Shown here: positions 24,201 through 31,069 of the stretch, piece after piece
Layout: every line of letters begins with the position of its first letter
Numbering within the stretch: position 1 is the stretch's first letter
Notes under the pieces: generated by a model
What the model was told of the DNA's origin: nothing
What the model saw: only the letters and a program-made list of their open reading frames with translations
Database searches by the model: none
DNA from: Manis javanica
Taxonomy: Eukaryota; Chordata; Mammalia; Pholidota; Manidae
DNA length: 64,000 nucleotides
Direction of reading: 5' to 3'
NCBI RefSeq assembly: GCF_040802235.1
Contig: NC_133167.1
Span: 2,619,001 to 2,683,000 of the forward strand
Program-made: the position numbers and the translations under genes

Positions 24201-25869
24201 TCTCTGGCACTTATCATCTGACCCACTGGGCTTGTTCCTTGACGACTGCCTCAATATGAAGTAATAAAACGATGGTTCCCGCTTTGCCAGTTTCCCTGAG
24301 CCATGTGGCCAACCCTGAGAACAACGGCTGGCACACAGCAGGGGCTGGATTTATAAGATGACAAAGTAAATGCCACAGAAAATGCACATTCCCTGAAAGG
24401 TCCATCGTTAAGTAAATGTATCTGTGTATCTTTTTTTTTTTTTAACCAATATCAGAACCTGCAGAAACTCCCATAAATATATACAGTAGGTAATCCTGCC
24501 TGATACATTACCTATTTTTAAATTAACAAAAGTGTTTAAACTGATCCACATGAAAATTCAAACACAACTACCAACCAAGGCTGTTAAAACATAGTTTTCT
24601 TAAACCATATAAGAATGCTTTAATGCAGCATCTTTATAAACTGTCCAAAGTCACCTGACAGGTACAGGCTTTGGGAAATTTGGTCAGAGCCACCCTTGGC
24701 CTCTCCTGTATTAGGAATGTCCTGGTCCTGCTGTGACTTAAATCTGCGTGCGTCCAGGACTCTGCTCTCACTTCCGGAAAGTATTTCTCAAACGAGGAGT
24801 GTCGGAAGTTTTACAATCTGCTGTTTGGGCTGATTTATGGCTTGAGTTTCAGATTCACACTTCACAGGTTACTCGGCTACTCCCTTAACGTTGGATCAGT
24901 ATTAGATGGGAAAACTAAACTCTTAGATTAATAACTAAAAAATAAAAAGGCCCCGTGAAGAATCTCCTTTGCAATCTCCCTAAAGGACATTTCCTGGCTG
25001 CTTTGCCTCTGTCCCAAGCAAAGCAGAATGTTTAGTGACATAAATGCCCCGGACCCAAATTATAAGGCACACATACTATCCCTCATATTCGGGTAGACAG
25101 GATTGAAAATAGGTACTTAACACATTCCAGGGCTGGAGGGTGAAGACCCACAGGCTGGAAAATGCGTACTGCCCCGCCCCGCCCCCGGGGGCAGCGGTTC
25201 GCCCCCTGCCCCAGCGGCGCGCGGGCCAACGGCCGGGGCGGCATCCCCCTCGCTCCCTCCCCAGCTGCCGCCCCGCGGCGGCGCGGCGGGCCCCGGGGTG
25301 TGTGTGGGCACGTCCGCCCCGCCCTGGCACCACGGCCGCCGCCACGCCCGCACCGCCTCCCGCCTGCACTGTCAGGCGCCCGACTCGTTTCCCCGCGCGC
25401 TCCGGTCCCGCACCCGCCCGGCTCTCCGCACCACGGCCGGGCGCCTTAAGCCACAGCTGGACCACGGCACCCCGCTCACACCTCCGGGGCCCAGCGTCTG
25501 GGGTGCGCCGGCCCTTCCCGGCTCCGCCCGCCGCGCTCCTCTGCCTCGGGCACGCTGCCCGCGCGCTCCCTCCCCGGACTCGAGCGCCGGGTGTCGGGCC
25601 CCGCCTGCATCCGCCCGCCGCCCGCTCTCTCGCGGCGCCACAGCCCGCCGGCGCGGCACCCCGCACGGGACTCTGCCCCCGGGAGCAACCCCCGGCGGCC
25701 GAAGCCCCACCTCCGCCGGCGGGCCTCCCAGACCCTTCGCCCCGCGGAGCCTGGAGGGCTTCCGGGAGGAGGGCGCGCACCTCTCAGGCGGGCTCTCCTC
25801 TCCATTGCCGCTGGGCGGACCTGCCGCGCGCCCCAGTGCGTCCCTGCTCGTCGCCCCAGCCGCTTCCAT
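141..25869 (-). CDS. SCLY: Selenocysteine lyase, coding exons 1-10 (3' end outside window)
   Basis: SCLY is a cytosolic PLP-dependent class-V aminotransferase-fold enzyme that splits L-selenocysteine into alanine and selenide, recycling selenium for selenoprotein synthesis. Ten exons join in phase (coding 25781-25869, 23389-23501, 17808-17908, 13935-14115, 10899-11026, 10530-10694, 9513-9619, 3195-3231, 615-698, 141-240) to give about 368 codons; from memory the human protein has 445. Visible hallmarks, in this protein's numbering, are the PLP phosphate loop TSGGTE (96-101), the cofactor-stacking His in VEHDS (His145), ANNETG (196-201), HTDAAQ with the pyridine-binding Asp233, and the Schiff-base lysine of VGHK at 259. 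[14 protein letters not shown] follows. The catalytic cysteine loop would lie in the next exon, beyond the left edge. The gene follows UBE2F on the same strand. Identification comes from conserved sequence recalled from the human protein and is secure; completeness of the 3' part cannot be judged here. Confidence 0.97.
241..614 (-). other. SCLY intron 9
   Basis: This is a 374-base intron between exons 9 and 10 with GT-AG ends. I see no repeat or other element in it. Confidence 0.85.
615..698 (-). CDS. SCLY: SCLY coding exon 9
   Basis: The exon encodes [20 protein letters not shown] and DYLEERLV. The acceptor is CATGTCCCCAG. The donor region reads CTGGTGGTGAGC, so two donors three bases apart are possible. 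The downstream GTGAGC is chosen because it is the stronger consensus and keeps one residue between RL and AEF, as in recalled human RLEAEF. Using the upstream GT would end the exon at 618 and drop the Val. Confidence 0.93.
1055..1112 (-). repeat. MIR fragment
   Basis: The stretch GGGATCTGAACCCATGTG followed by AGGGCAATGCTCAGG resembles the reverse complement of the tRNA-derived core of MIR. It is short and diverged. Confidence 0.35.
2835..3085 (+). repeat. Ancient LTR-like interspersed repeat (right part)
   Basis: The order GTGGGAACCTCTGGTTTGTA, GGTTGGTCAGAGCACAGGTG, GGGACTGAGCCCTTCACCTG and CCATCTCCAGGTGGA matches a common mammalian interspersed repeat that I remember but cannot name with confidence. 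The adjoining left part of the same consensus seems to lie at 30890-31030. Confidence 0.5.
3195..3231 (-). CDS. SCLY: SCLY coding exon 8 (37-base micro-sized exon)
   Basis: This very short exon completes the Gly codon and encodes [12 protein letters not shown]. The preceding intron is about 6.3 kb and the following one about 2.5 kb. The acceptor is TCTCTTACAG and the donor AAG|GTGAGC. Its length, one base plus twelve codons, is fixed by phase on both sides and by near-identity to the recalled human residues. Confidence 0.95.
3232..9512 (-). other. SCLY intron 7
   Basis: This is the largest SCLY intron (6.3 kb). About 4.9 kb of it is the minus-strand L1 at 4340-9200. The remaining sequence next to exons 7 and 8 is unrecognised. 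Confidence 0.85.
4340..9200 (-). mobile_element. L1M-type LINE, near full length, degraded
   Basis: The plus strand reads as the reverse complement of a LINE-1. Left to right come the 3' UTR (around 4340-4700), the ORF2 3' half (for example CATTCCCACCAGCAACTGG at 4945), the ORF2 endonuclease/RT region, an ORF1-like block (7560-8500) and the GC-rich 5' region (8500-9200). ORF1 traces such as [10 protein letters not shown] and KTSQIW occur on the minus strand at 8039-8293. Many stops and indels make it inactive. It lies in the same orientation as SCLY. The exact L1M subfamily was not assigned. Confidence 0.85.
9513..9619 (-). CDS. SCLY: SCLY coding exon 7
   Basis: The exon encodes [20 protein letters not shown] and [15 protein letters not shown], continuing the [11 protein letters not shown] signature immediately after the PLP lysine. 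GGGQE-x-x-FRPGT is the Arg/Gly loop conserved in cysteine desulfurases and selenocysteine lyases. It ends with two bases of a Gly codon at a GTAAGC donor. The acceptor is GTCCTTTCAG. Confidence 0.96.
9620..10529 (-). other. SCLY intron 6
   Basis: This intron is 910 bases. I see no recognised repeat or RNA gene; open frames on both strands (9675-10455) have no recognised similarity. Confidence 0.75.
10530..10694 (-). CDS. SCLY: SCLY coding exon 6 (PLP lysine)
   Basis: The exon encodes [20 protein letters not shown], then [30 protein letters not shown] and IVGHK. The Asp of HTDAAQ binds the PLP nitrogen. The final Lys, residue 259 by my count, is the lysine that forms the internal aldimine; the recalled human position is also 259. 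The exon is in phase 0 at both ends, with acceptor CCCACTTTAG and donor AAG|GTGCGT. Confidence 0.97.
10899..11026 (-). CDS. SCLY: SCLY coding exon 5
   Basis: The exon encodes [20 protein letters not shown] then [28 protein letters not shown] is a cofactor-contact motif of the NifS-like family. The exon starts after TTATGCCTCAG; a second AG follows at once, but only this choice keeps frame with exon 4, giving a Glu at the junction. The donor is ATG|GTGAGT. Intron 5, between this exon and exon 6, is only 204 bases. Confidence 0.96.
11335..11445 (-). repeat. MIR element
   Basis: GAGCCAACATTTGTTAAGCG, CTACTATGTGGCAGGCTCTT and ACTAAACTGAGG match the reverse complement of the 3' half of MIR. Confidence 0.55.
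11925..12690 (+). mobile_element. L1 3' fragment (ORF2 end and 3' UTR)
   Basis: Typical L1 ORF2 3'-end phrases occur in order: GAGATGCAAATTAAAACCAC, AATGTTGGTGAGGATATGGA, ACCCCTAGGTATAAACCCAA and TGGAGTATTATTCATCCATA, followed by 3' UTR similarity up to about 12690. Frameshifts and stops interrupt the frame. It is antisense to SCLY. Confidence 0.8.
13935..14115 (-). CDS. SCLY: SCLY coding exon 4
   Basis: This is the longest SCLY coding exon here (181 bases). It encodes [14 protein letters not shown], a variable loop (around residues 116-135), then PHFIT and [18 protein letters not shown]. The invariant His of VEHDS stacks on the PLP ring in this family. The variable loop differs strongly from recalled human residues while the flanks are nearly identical, as expected for an exposed insertion. 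The acceptor follows a good pyrimidine tract (CTGTCTCTGCAG) and the donor is GCCG|GTGAGT. Confidence 0.96.
14960..15185 (-). mobile_element. L1 3' UTR fragment
   Basis: AAGTATAATATACATACAGA and AAACATAAGTGTAATGAA, followed by a C-rich stretch, resemble the reverse complement of an old L1M 3' end. It may be the 3' end of the element continued at 16000. Confidence 0.5.
16000..17390 (-). mobile_element. L1M ORF2 fragment
   Basis: Reverse-complement ORF2 phrases include CAGTTGTCCCAGCACCGTTT (around 16640) and TTGAATTTACAGATGAATTT (around 17050), plus a run about a subunit being stopped by the TTACTAGATTTATTTCCTAA segment near 17225. It is heavily decayed, especially 16000-16400. Confidence 0.65.
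17808..17908 (-). CDS. SCLY: SCLY coding exon 3
   Basis: The exon encodes a helix ([20 protein letters not shown]) followed by the TSGGTE loop that holds the PLP phosphate (residues 96-101 here). The acceptor CAAG|GTAGG lacks a long pyrimidine run; its AG is fixed by the conserved GRKA junction. The donor is GAG|GTAAAG. The nearby residues ARGLIQ differ from recalled human AKDIIN, a conservative surface change. Confidence 0.95.
18285..18400 (-). repeat. MIR-like fragment
   Basis: TTGCTTAAGATCACACTGC then GACTAGAACTCATGACTCC resembles the MIR core in reverse complement (the in-full 'cttgcccaaggtcacacagc' region). It is diverged. Confidence 0.35.
19190..19780 (+). mobile_element. L1 3' fragment
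   Basis: Phrases such as GACCCAGCCATTCTGCTCCT, GGATAAATCTCAAAACAAC and GAGAGAAGCCAGATGAAAC follow the order of an L1 ORF2 3' end and 3' UTR on the plus strand. It is antisense to SCLY. Confidence 0.65.
22135..22290 (-). mobile_element. Short L1-like fragment
   Basis: GATGGACACTGAGGTTGCTT and AAGGCTGTGATGAACATTTT match the reverse complement of the recurring L1 ORF2 3' segment also seen at 4740 and 30130. Confidence 0.5.
22362..22390. repeat. CT-rich low-complexity tract
   Basis: A run of CCTCCCTCCCCCTCCCCC type, polypyrimidine on the plus strand. Confidence 0.7.
23389..23501 (-). CDS. SCLY: SCLY coding exon 2
   Basis: The exon encodes [20 protein letters not shown] and on through [13 protein letters not shown], the start of the catalytic domain. 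The YMDYNATTP motif is the first conserved strand of the NifS/class-V family. The acceptor reads CAGCAG directly before the exon, a NAGNAG arrangement; the downstream AG gives the conserved R-K junction. The donor is CAG|GTAATT. Entry and exit phases match exons 1 and 3. Confidence 0.96.
23502..25780 (-). other. SCLY intron 1
   Basis: This intron of about 2.3 kb begins inside the CpG island (25160-25780) and then becomes AT-rich. A T13 run occurs near 24431. I recognise no repeat family or gene in 23700-25100. Confidence 0.8.
25171..25190 (-). promoter_or_regulatory. GC boxes in SCLY intron 1
   Basis: Overlapping GC boxes read as three consecutive runs of four or five G on the transcribed-sense strand near the 3' edge of the CpG island. 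They could bind Sp factors or favour R-loops; the function is inferred. Confidence 0.35.
25781..25869 (-). CDS. SCLY: SCLY coding exon 1 (start codon)
   Basis: This exon encodes [17 protein letters not shown] and on to the SPPE segment, then two bases of an Arg codon, before a GTGCGC donor. The ATG at 25867-25869 has G at -3 and G at +4, a strong Kozak context. The frame upstream closes at TGA (25981-25983), and no other in-frame ATG lies between, so this is the first AUG in frame. The N-terminal ~25 residues differ from the recalled human sequence, but the MEAA start and the PER junction match. This low-complexity Ala/Gly-rich tail precedes the catalytic domain and is expected to be poorly conserved. 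Confidence 0.93.
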
Positions 25870-26002
25870 CCCGACCCTTCGCACCCGGCTGCGGCCCACC
25901 GCTGCACGCGCCGCCCCAACCACCGGGCGTCCGACGTGCCCCACAGCGCCGCCCCGGGGCCTCTCAAGAGGGGTCAGGCCTCAAAGCCCGGGCCGCGTCC
26001 GG

Positions 26003-26007
26003 ATTGG
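26003..26007 (-). promoter_or_regulatory. CCAAT box 1
   Basis: ATTGG on the plus strand is CCAAT read in SCLY's direction, within AGCCAATCC. It lies about 135 bases upstream of the start codon and is a likely NF-Y site. Confidence 0.6.
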
Positions 26008-26061
26008 CTGAGTTGTGTGCTCCCGGCTAATCCCCGCGCTTCGGCGGGCCGCAGGCTGCTA

Positions 26062-26066
26062 ATTGG
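26062..26066 (-). promoter_or_regulatory. CCAAT box 2
   Basis: This is a second CCAAT in SCLY orientation (CAGCCAATTAG context), 59 bases upstream of the first. It shares the AGCCAAT core with box 1. Confidence 0.6.
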
Positions 26067-26133
26067 CTGCGCACGGTCAGGTGGCCAAGCGGGGGCGTCG
26101 CGGGGGCGCCACAGGGGGCTTGGCCATGGGCGG

Positions 26134-26143
26134 CCCCGCCCCC
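26134..26143 (-). promoter_or_regulatory. GC box (Sp1-type)
   Basis: CCCCGCCCCC on the plus strand gives GGGGGCGGGG on the minus strand, a consensus Sp/KLF site between CCAAT boxes 2 and 3. Confidence 0.5.
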
Positions 26144-26183
26144 TCGCTGGCTGCCCGGAGTCCGCGCGGCGCTCTGGTTGGTG

Positions 26184-26188
26184 ATTGG
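26184..26188 (-). promoter_or_regulatory. CCAAT box 3
   Basis: This is a third CCAAT in the same orientation (GGGCCAATCACC), about 315 bases upstream of the start codon. Confidence 0.5.
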
Positions 26189-26649
26189 CCCGGGGTCCCA
26201 GCCACCGCGGCTCGGCCGGTGTCCTTCCTGCGCTCGCCACCTGAGCCCTCCAGGAGCCCCGAGGCTCCGAGGCAGGCGGGTGCCTGCTGGGCGCAGGCAG
26301 AGCGGGCACCGTTGGGTCCTCCGGGGCTCGGGACACGGACGCAGCCGGGGCCGCGCCCGGAGCGCGCGGTGGGCCCTGCGTGCGGCCCGACCCTCTGCAC
26401 TACGGGGTGGGCTTGAGGGGTCTGGGCTGCAGACCGGAGATGAGGAACCCCGAGCAGAGACGCGCAGGATAGACGGACTCAAAGGTTGGGGCGAGGATGT
26501 CCGTGGGCAGGAGCGGGGCCCTGAGGGTGGGGCCCGAGGGAGGCGAGGAAGCGGGGACTCACGGGTGGCCCGGAGGGCTGTGCCTTTGCCCGGGAATGAA
26601 GGAGTGCGGCGGGGAGGCTGCTGGGTGAGCTTTGGCCACGCCTACTTTT

Positions 26650-28560
26650 CTTGTATGCTGCCAGCCTTAACGCGTCCGTTGTGAAACTCGTAAGAGAGGG
26701 CGGAGATTCTTGAATTAAGCCAGACCATCCCTTGCCTTTTTGGCATAACAATTTCTAAGGTTAGCAGAGCCCGGCGCATGTTCCAAGCAATGATCACCAG
26801 GTCCTAAGCACCGTTCTTATACTAATTTAATCGTGATAACACCCTTGCCGGTGGGTACTGCCATCCTCATTTTATATATGAAACGAAGATACAGAAAAGT
26901 TCAGCATCTTGCCCAAGTTACATGGGTAGTGATGGAGCCAGAATTTGAATTCAGGATGCTTTGCCAAGAAGCTGGTTTTAATTGGCTTTTTGTAGACCTC
27001 CTCAGTTTGATCTGTTGGGGTCTGGAAGCTGTTCCCAGCACCGCAAGTCTCCACACTTCTGGATTCTTTATTTCCTTTCATTCTTGCTTGCAAACTGAGC
27101 TCATTTCTTACCAAAGGCAGACAATAGCAAAGGACACACCAACATTTAAGAAACAAATAAGACACACAGGAGCAAGAATAGCCAAAAGAGGAAAAGAAAG
27201 GGAATTCGGGAAGAATGTCCATAGATAGACGACAGTGTGAAGTGCACGTGAGAGGAAGCCTGGGCATCTACCGCGGGGGAGAATGTAGTCAACCCTTTTT
27301 AGAGGTTGAGACGAGCTAAAAAGGGGCACAAGAGCACCACGAACTGTTTTAGAGACAGACCATGCTTATGCTAAGGACGAAACTGAAAGTAAGAGAGGAA
27401 GAAGGTTCTAAATCCTGCAGGCGATGAAAGGGCATGAGATTACTTGCAAAGGTGGGTGGGGACTGAAAAGTAGGGGGCAGGTGTCCTCTCAATCTGTATG
27501 GAAGGCTGTGTGGATGGGAGCTGGAGCGGGCAGGGACAACTGACAAGGTGACTCATCCCAAGCACGAGTTGGACCAATTAGGCAGCAATTAGAGGGGTTT
27601 GTGTTTCCAGCTGAATACAGACTGTAGCGGTGGAGTAAGAGACCAGACAGAGCTCCACATGTCTGGTGACACCCAGGTGAAGAGAAACCTTCATACAGAG
27701 GATCAAATGCTGAGTGGTCATTTTGTGTTTCCTCTGCTCCCGCTGAAAGCAGAGTACGGTGCAACACACACTAGCAACACCACTATCCAGTGGGCTGGCC
27801 AAACAGACGCAGCAAATGACCTCACAGGATGTCTTCATTACAAAGATGAGCACCCAGTAAAAACCAGACCTTTGAGGAATGCTGTCTTCATGAAAATAAG
27901 CTAGCAATACAAGCAGAACTCATACCTAAGGGGAAAAGGTAATAAAGCTGCTATTGCCTTTAATAGAGGAGAGATCTACCAGGAGGTAAGTAGATATTTT
28001 ATATTTTTAGAAGTCGGTTGTGAAACAAGAACAATGAAAAAACATTGGATGAAAATAACATGTTTTAAAACTCAGTAGAGGTGCCAGGGCTGAGGGAAGG
28101 ATGAACAGGCAGAACACAGGATTTTTAGTTCAGTAAAACTGTTTTAAATGATGCTATTATAATGGATAAATGTCACTCATTATACAGCTGTGAAAACCTC
28201 TATAATGTACAACACCAAGAATGGCCCTCAATGTAAACTGTGGACTTTGGGTGACAATGATGTGTCAGTGTAGGTTTATCAATTGCAAGAAATGTTACAT
28301 TTGTGGGATATCAACAGTTGGGGAGGTTGTCCGTGTAGGGTACTGGGGTATATGAAAACTCCCTTTTAAGTTCCGTTTTGCTGTGAACCCAAAACTGGTC
28401 TCAAGACTAAAGTCCATTAAAGAAAATCAATAGATGGGCTGAACAGAATAGGCACAAAATGTCAGTCAGTGAGCTAAATGCCCGAACATAACATGAGAAT
28501 TCTCTCAGATTATTGCTGAAAATCATAAGATGAAAAATATGAAAAAACATCCATCAAATA
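26650..28560. other. Upstream flank of SCLY, intergenic
   Basis: Apart from the MIR at 26790-26980, this 1.9 kb stretch has no recognised gene or repeat. A divergent noncoding RNA starting from the CpG island is possible, but nothing in the sequence proves it. Confidence 0.6.
26790..26980 (-). repeat. MIR element
   Basis: CCTCATTTTATATATGAAAC, GATACAGAAAAGTTCAGCAT, CTTGCCCAAGTTACATGGG and GGAGCCAGAATTTGAATTCA are the reverse complement of MIR across most of its length. It is one of the best-preserved MIRs here. Confidence 0.8.
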
Positions 28561-28562
28561 CA

Positions 28563-28750
28563 GTGTTTCTCAACTGGGAGTAATTTGTATTTTGACAATG
28601 GAGGCTATTTTAATTGTCAAAATTGGGTTGTAGGTGCTTCTGGGATCCAGTGAGTAGAGGCCGTGTATGCTACTAATCCTACAGAGCACAGGACGCCACA
28701 CAGCAAACCTGGCCCCGAATGTCGGTGGGGCTGCGGCCGAGAAACCCTGG
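28563..28750 (+). mobile_element. MER20 (hAT-Charlie nonautonomous DNA transposon)
   Basis: It starts with TTTCTCAACTGGG and ends with GAGAAACCCTGG. Internal matches are TGGGATCCAGTGAGTAGAGG, CCTACAGAGCACAGGACG and the GGCCCCGAATGTC segment. This is the MER20 consensus order over about 190 bases. MER20 copies can act as regulatory elements in placental mammals; no such role is shown here. Confidence 0.75.
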
Positions 28751-28879
28751 CGAGGATTCAGCTTCTTCTCCATCATATTCCTTCTCCAGAGAACCCTGCT
28801 CAAACCCTCTCGCAGCTCTCAGCTGCTGCTGTGGCTTCTGTCAGCTTTGCTCATGTACGAGCAGCGCCTTCATTTCGCC

Positions 28880-29583
28880 CTCACCTTTGTATTTTCCCTC
28901 GAATAGAATTCTAGTCTGGACTTTCTCTTGCAGCAAAGATGTTTCTCCATTGTTTCCTTGCTTGCATTGCTTCTCATGAGAAATCTGTCACCCTCATTTT
29001 TGTTCTTCTATCTTATGCATCTTCATTTGTGTTCTGCTTTTAATACTTTTGCTCTGTTGCTAATTTTAAGTGATTTAGGATGTGATTGGGTGTTTTCTTC
29101 ATGTTCTTGTGCTTTGGAGTGGTTGACCTCGGATCTGTGGGTTTGCAGTGTTTACCGATTTGGGGAAGTTTCAGTCATTATTTCTTCAAATACTTTCTCC
29201 CCTCTCCTTTGGGGACTCAAATTTCAAGTTAGATTAGGCTGTGTGAAGGCGTCCCACAGCTCACTGAAGGTCTGCGTTGTTGGTTTTTTCCAGCACTCCC
29301 CCTCCCTCCCCCCTGCCCACCCACCACAGACTATCATGGAATGTTTCTACTGCTATTTGTTCAAGTTCATGAATTTCTTCTCCTGCAATGTGTAATGTTG
29401 TTAAACCCACCCAATCTATTTTTCATCACAGGCATGTATTTTTCTTCTGAAAGTTGAATTTCTCCTTTTTATATGTTCATATCTTTACTTAATTTATGCG
29501 ATCTTTGCTCTTATCTTCTTGATGCTTTACTAATTCTATCATATTCATGGGTCTGTTTTCTATTGATTTCTCCCCCTCACTAT
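28880..29583 (-). mobile_element. Old L1/HAL1-like element, left part
   Basis: The plus strand shows reverse-complement LINE phrases (GGGGAAGTTTCAGTCATTAT, TTCTTCAAATACTTTCTCCC) that belong to an L1/HAL1 ORF1 region. The element is interrupted at 29584 and seems to resume at 30709 with TGCTTTGCATGCCTTGTC. Confidence 0.65.
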
Positions 29584-29600
29584 GGGTCTTTCTTTTTTCT
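29584..29600 (+). repeat. Left target-site duplication of the younger L1 (candidate)
   Basis: This copy pairs with 30691-30708 and differs at a few positions. Overlap with the A-rich tail makes the exact limits uncertain. Confidence 0.45.
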
Positions 29601-30690
29601 AATTTTTTATTAAGGTATGATTGATATACACTCTTATGAAGGTTTCACATGAAAAAACAATGTGGTTACTACATTTACGCATATTATCAAGTCCCCACCC
29701 ACACCCCAATGCGGTCACTGTCCATCAGTGTAGGAAGATGCCACAGAGACACTGTTTGCCTTCTCTGTGCTACACTGTTTTCCCCGTGATCCCCCCCACA
29801 CCATGTGTACTAAACATAATACCCCTCAATCCCCTTCTCCCTTCTCCCCACCCACCCTCCCCCACCCCTCCCTTTTGGTAATCCCTAGTCCCTTCTTGGA
29901 GTCTGTGAGTCTGCTGCTATTTTGTTCCTTCAGTTTTGCTTCATAAAACTCCACAAATGAGGGAAATCATTTGGCACTTGTCTTTCTCCACCTGGTCCAT
30001 TTCACTGAGCATAATATCCTCCAGCTCCATCCATGTTGTTGCAAATGGTAGGATTTGTTTCTGTCTTATGGCTGAATAGTATTCCATTGTGTATATGTAC
30101 CATCTCTTCTTTATCCATTCATCTACTGATGGACACCTAGGTTGCTTCCATATCTTGGCTATTGTAAATAGTGCTGCGATAAACATAGGGGTGCATCTGT
30201 CTTTTTGAATCTGAGAACTTGTATTCTTTGGGTAAATTTCAAGGAGTGGGATTCCTGGGTCAAATGGTATTTCTATTTTTAGTTTTTTAAGGAACCTCCA
30301 TATTGCCTTCCACAATAGCTGAACTAGCTTACATTCGCACCCCCAGTGTAGGAGGGTTCCCCTTTCTCCACATCCTTGCCAGAATTTGTTCTTAGTCTTT
30401 TCGATGCCGGCCATCCTTACTGGTGTGAGGTGATATCTCATTGGGGGTTTAATGTGCATTTCCCCGATGATTAGTGATGTGGAGCATCTTCTCATGTGCC
30501 TGTTGGCCATCTGAATTTCTTTTTTGGAGAACTGTTTCTACATATCCTCTGCCCATTTGTTAATCGGGTTATTTGCTTTTTGGGTGTTGAGGCATGTGAG
30601 TTCTATGTATTTTGGATATTAGCCCCTTGTCAGACATGTCATTCACAGATATATTCTCCCGTACTGTAGCGTGCCTTTTTGTTCAGTTGG
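29601..30690 (-). mobile_element. Younger 5'-truncated L1 insertion
   Basis: This 1.09 kb L1 lies in minus orientation. Reading the minus strand, it contains the ORF2 C-terminal ~185 codons, open from about 30510 to 29941 (phrases [22 protein letters not shown] and [12 protein letters not shown]), a C-rich 3' UTR, and an A-rich tail with AATAAA at its left end. The ORF2 end is still open, unlike every other L1 here. Flanks GGGTCTTTCTTTTTTCT (29584-29600) and GGGCTTATTTTTTTTGCT (30691-30708) look like an imperfect target-site duplication. It interrupts an older L1/HAL1. Confidence 0.82.
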
Positions 30691-30708
30691 GGGCTTATTT
30701 TTTTTGCT
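30691..30708 (+). repeat. Right target-site duplication of the younger L1 (candidate)
   Basis: This copy pairs with 29584-29600. Immediately after it, the interrupted old LINE sequence resumes. Confidence 0.45.
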
Positions 30709-30889
30709 GCTTTGCATGCCTTGTCATTTTGTATTGAATGCTAGGCATTTATTTTTAGCTTGTTGGGTTCTGGATATAGTTTTAACAAAATTTTGAGATC
30801 ACCATAGGTTTATAGTGCCATTGTAATAAATGCTGCGTGGAGGTGCTGGGAGGGTGGCATACCTGGAGAGAGCATGGAAGCTGTGCCCC

Positions 30890-31030
30890 TTCCCTTACCT
30901 CTTCCGTCTGACTGTTCTTGAGTTGTATATCATTTTACAATAAATCTGCAATCCAGTAAAAAAAAATATAACAACAACCCTTTCCCTGAGTCCTGTGAGC
31001 CGCTTTAGCTTATTACTGAACCCAAGTAGT
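30890..31030 (+). repeat. Ancient LTR-like interspersed repeat (left part)
   Basis: ACAATAAATCTGCAATCCAG, TCCCTGAGTCCTGTGAGCCG and TTTAGCTTATTACTGAACCC match the left part of the same unnamed mammalian repeat whose right part is at 2835-3085. Confidence 0.45.
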
Positions 31031-31069
31031 GGGGTCTGGGGAAGCCCAAGTCACCTGCTTTCCTGTTGC

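Larger units (their letters stand above)
25160..26640 (-). promoter_or_regulatory. SCLY: CpG island promoter of SCLY
   Basis: This block of about 1.5 kb is extremely GC-rich with many CpG dinucleotides, in sharp contrast to the AT-rich flanks. It contains the SCLY start codon and extends some 600 bases into intron 1. There is no TATA box at a sensible distance; GC boxes and CCAAT boxes are present instead, as in housekeeping promoters. Transcription probably starts between 25870 and 26000 (inference). Long proline- and arginine-rich open frames on the opposite strand reflect base composition. Confidence 0.88.

Noticed and set aside
25372-25944. SCLY reading frame extended to 25944 as an N-terminal start
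   Set aside because: The first codon there is GTG, not ATG. The ATG at 25867-25869 has a strong Kozak context and matches the known MEAA start. Kept only as a low-interest finding.
25140-26030. Long plus-strand open frame of 296 codons over the CpG island, with further ones at 25298-26011 and 26178-26684
   Set aside because: Proline, arginine and alanine composition is what GC-rich DNA yields in any frame. It runs antisense through SCLY exon 1, shows no splice logic and resembles no known protein.
29941-30510. Open frame of about 190 codons as a host gene
   Set aside because: It is the C-terminal part of L1 ORF2 within a 5'-truncated insertion, not a cellular gene.
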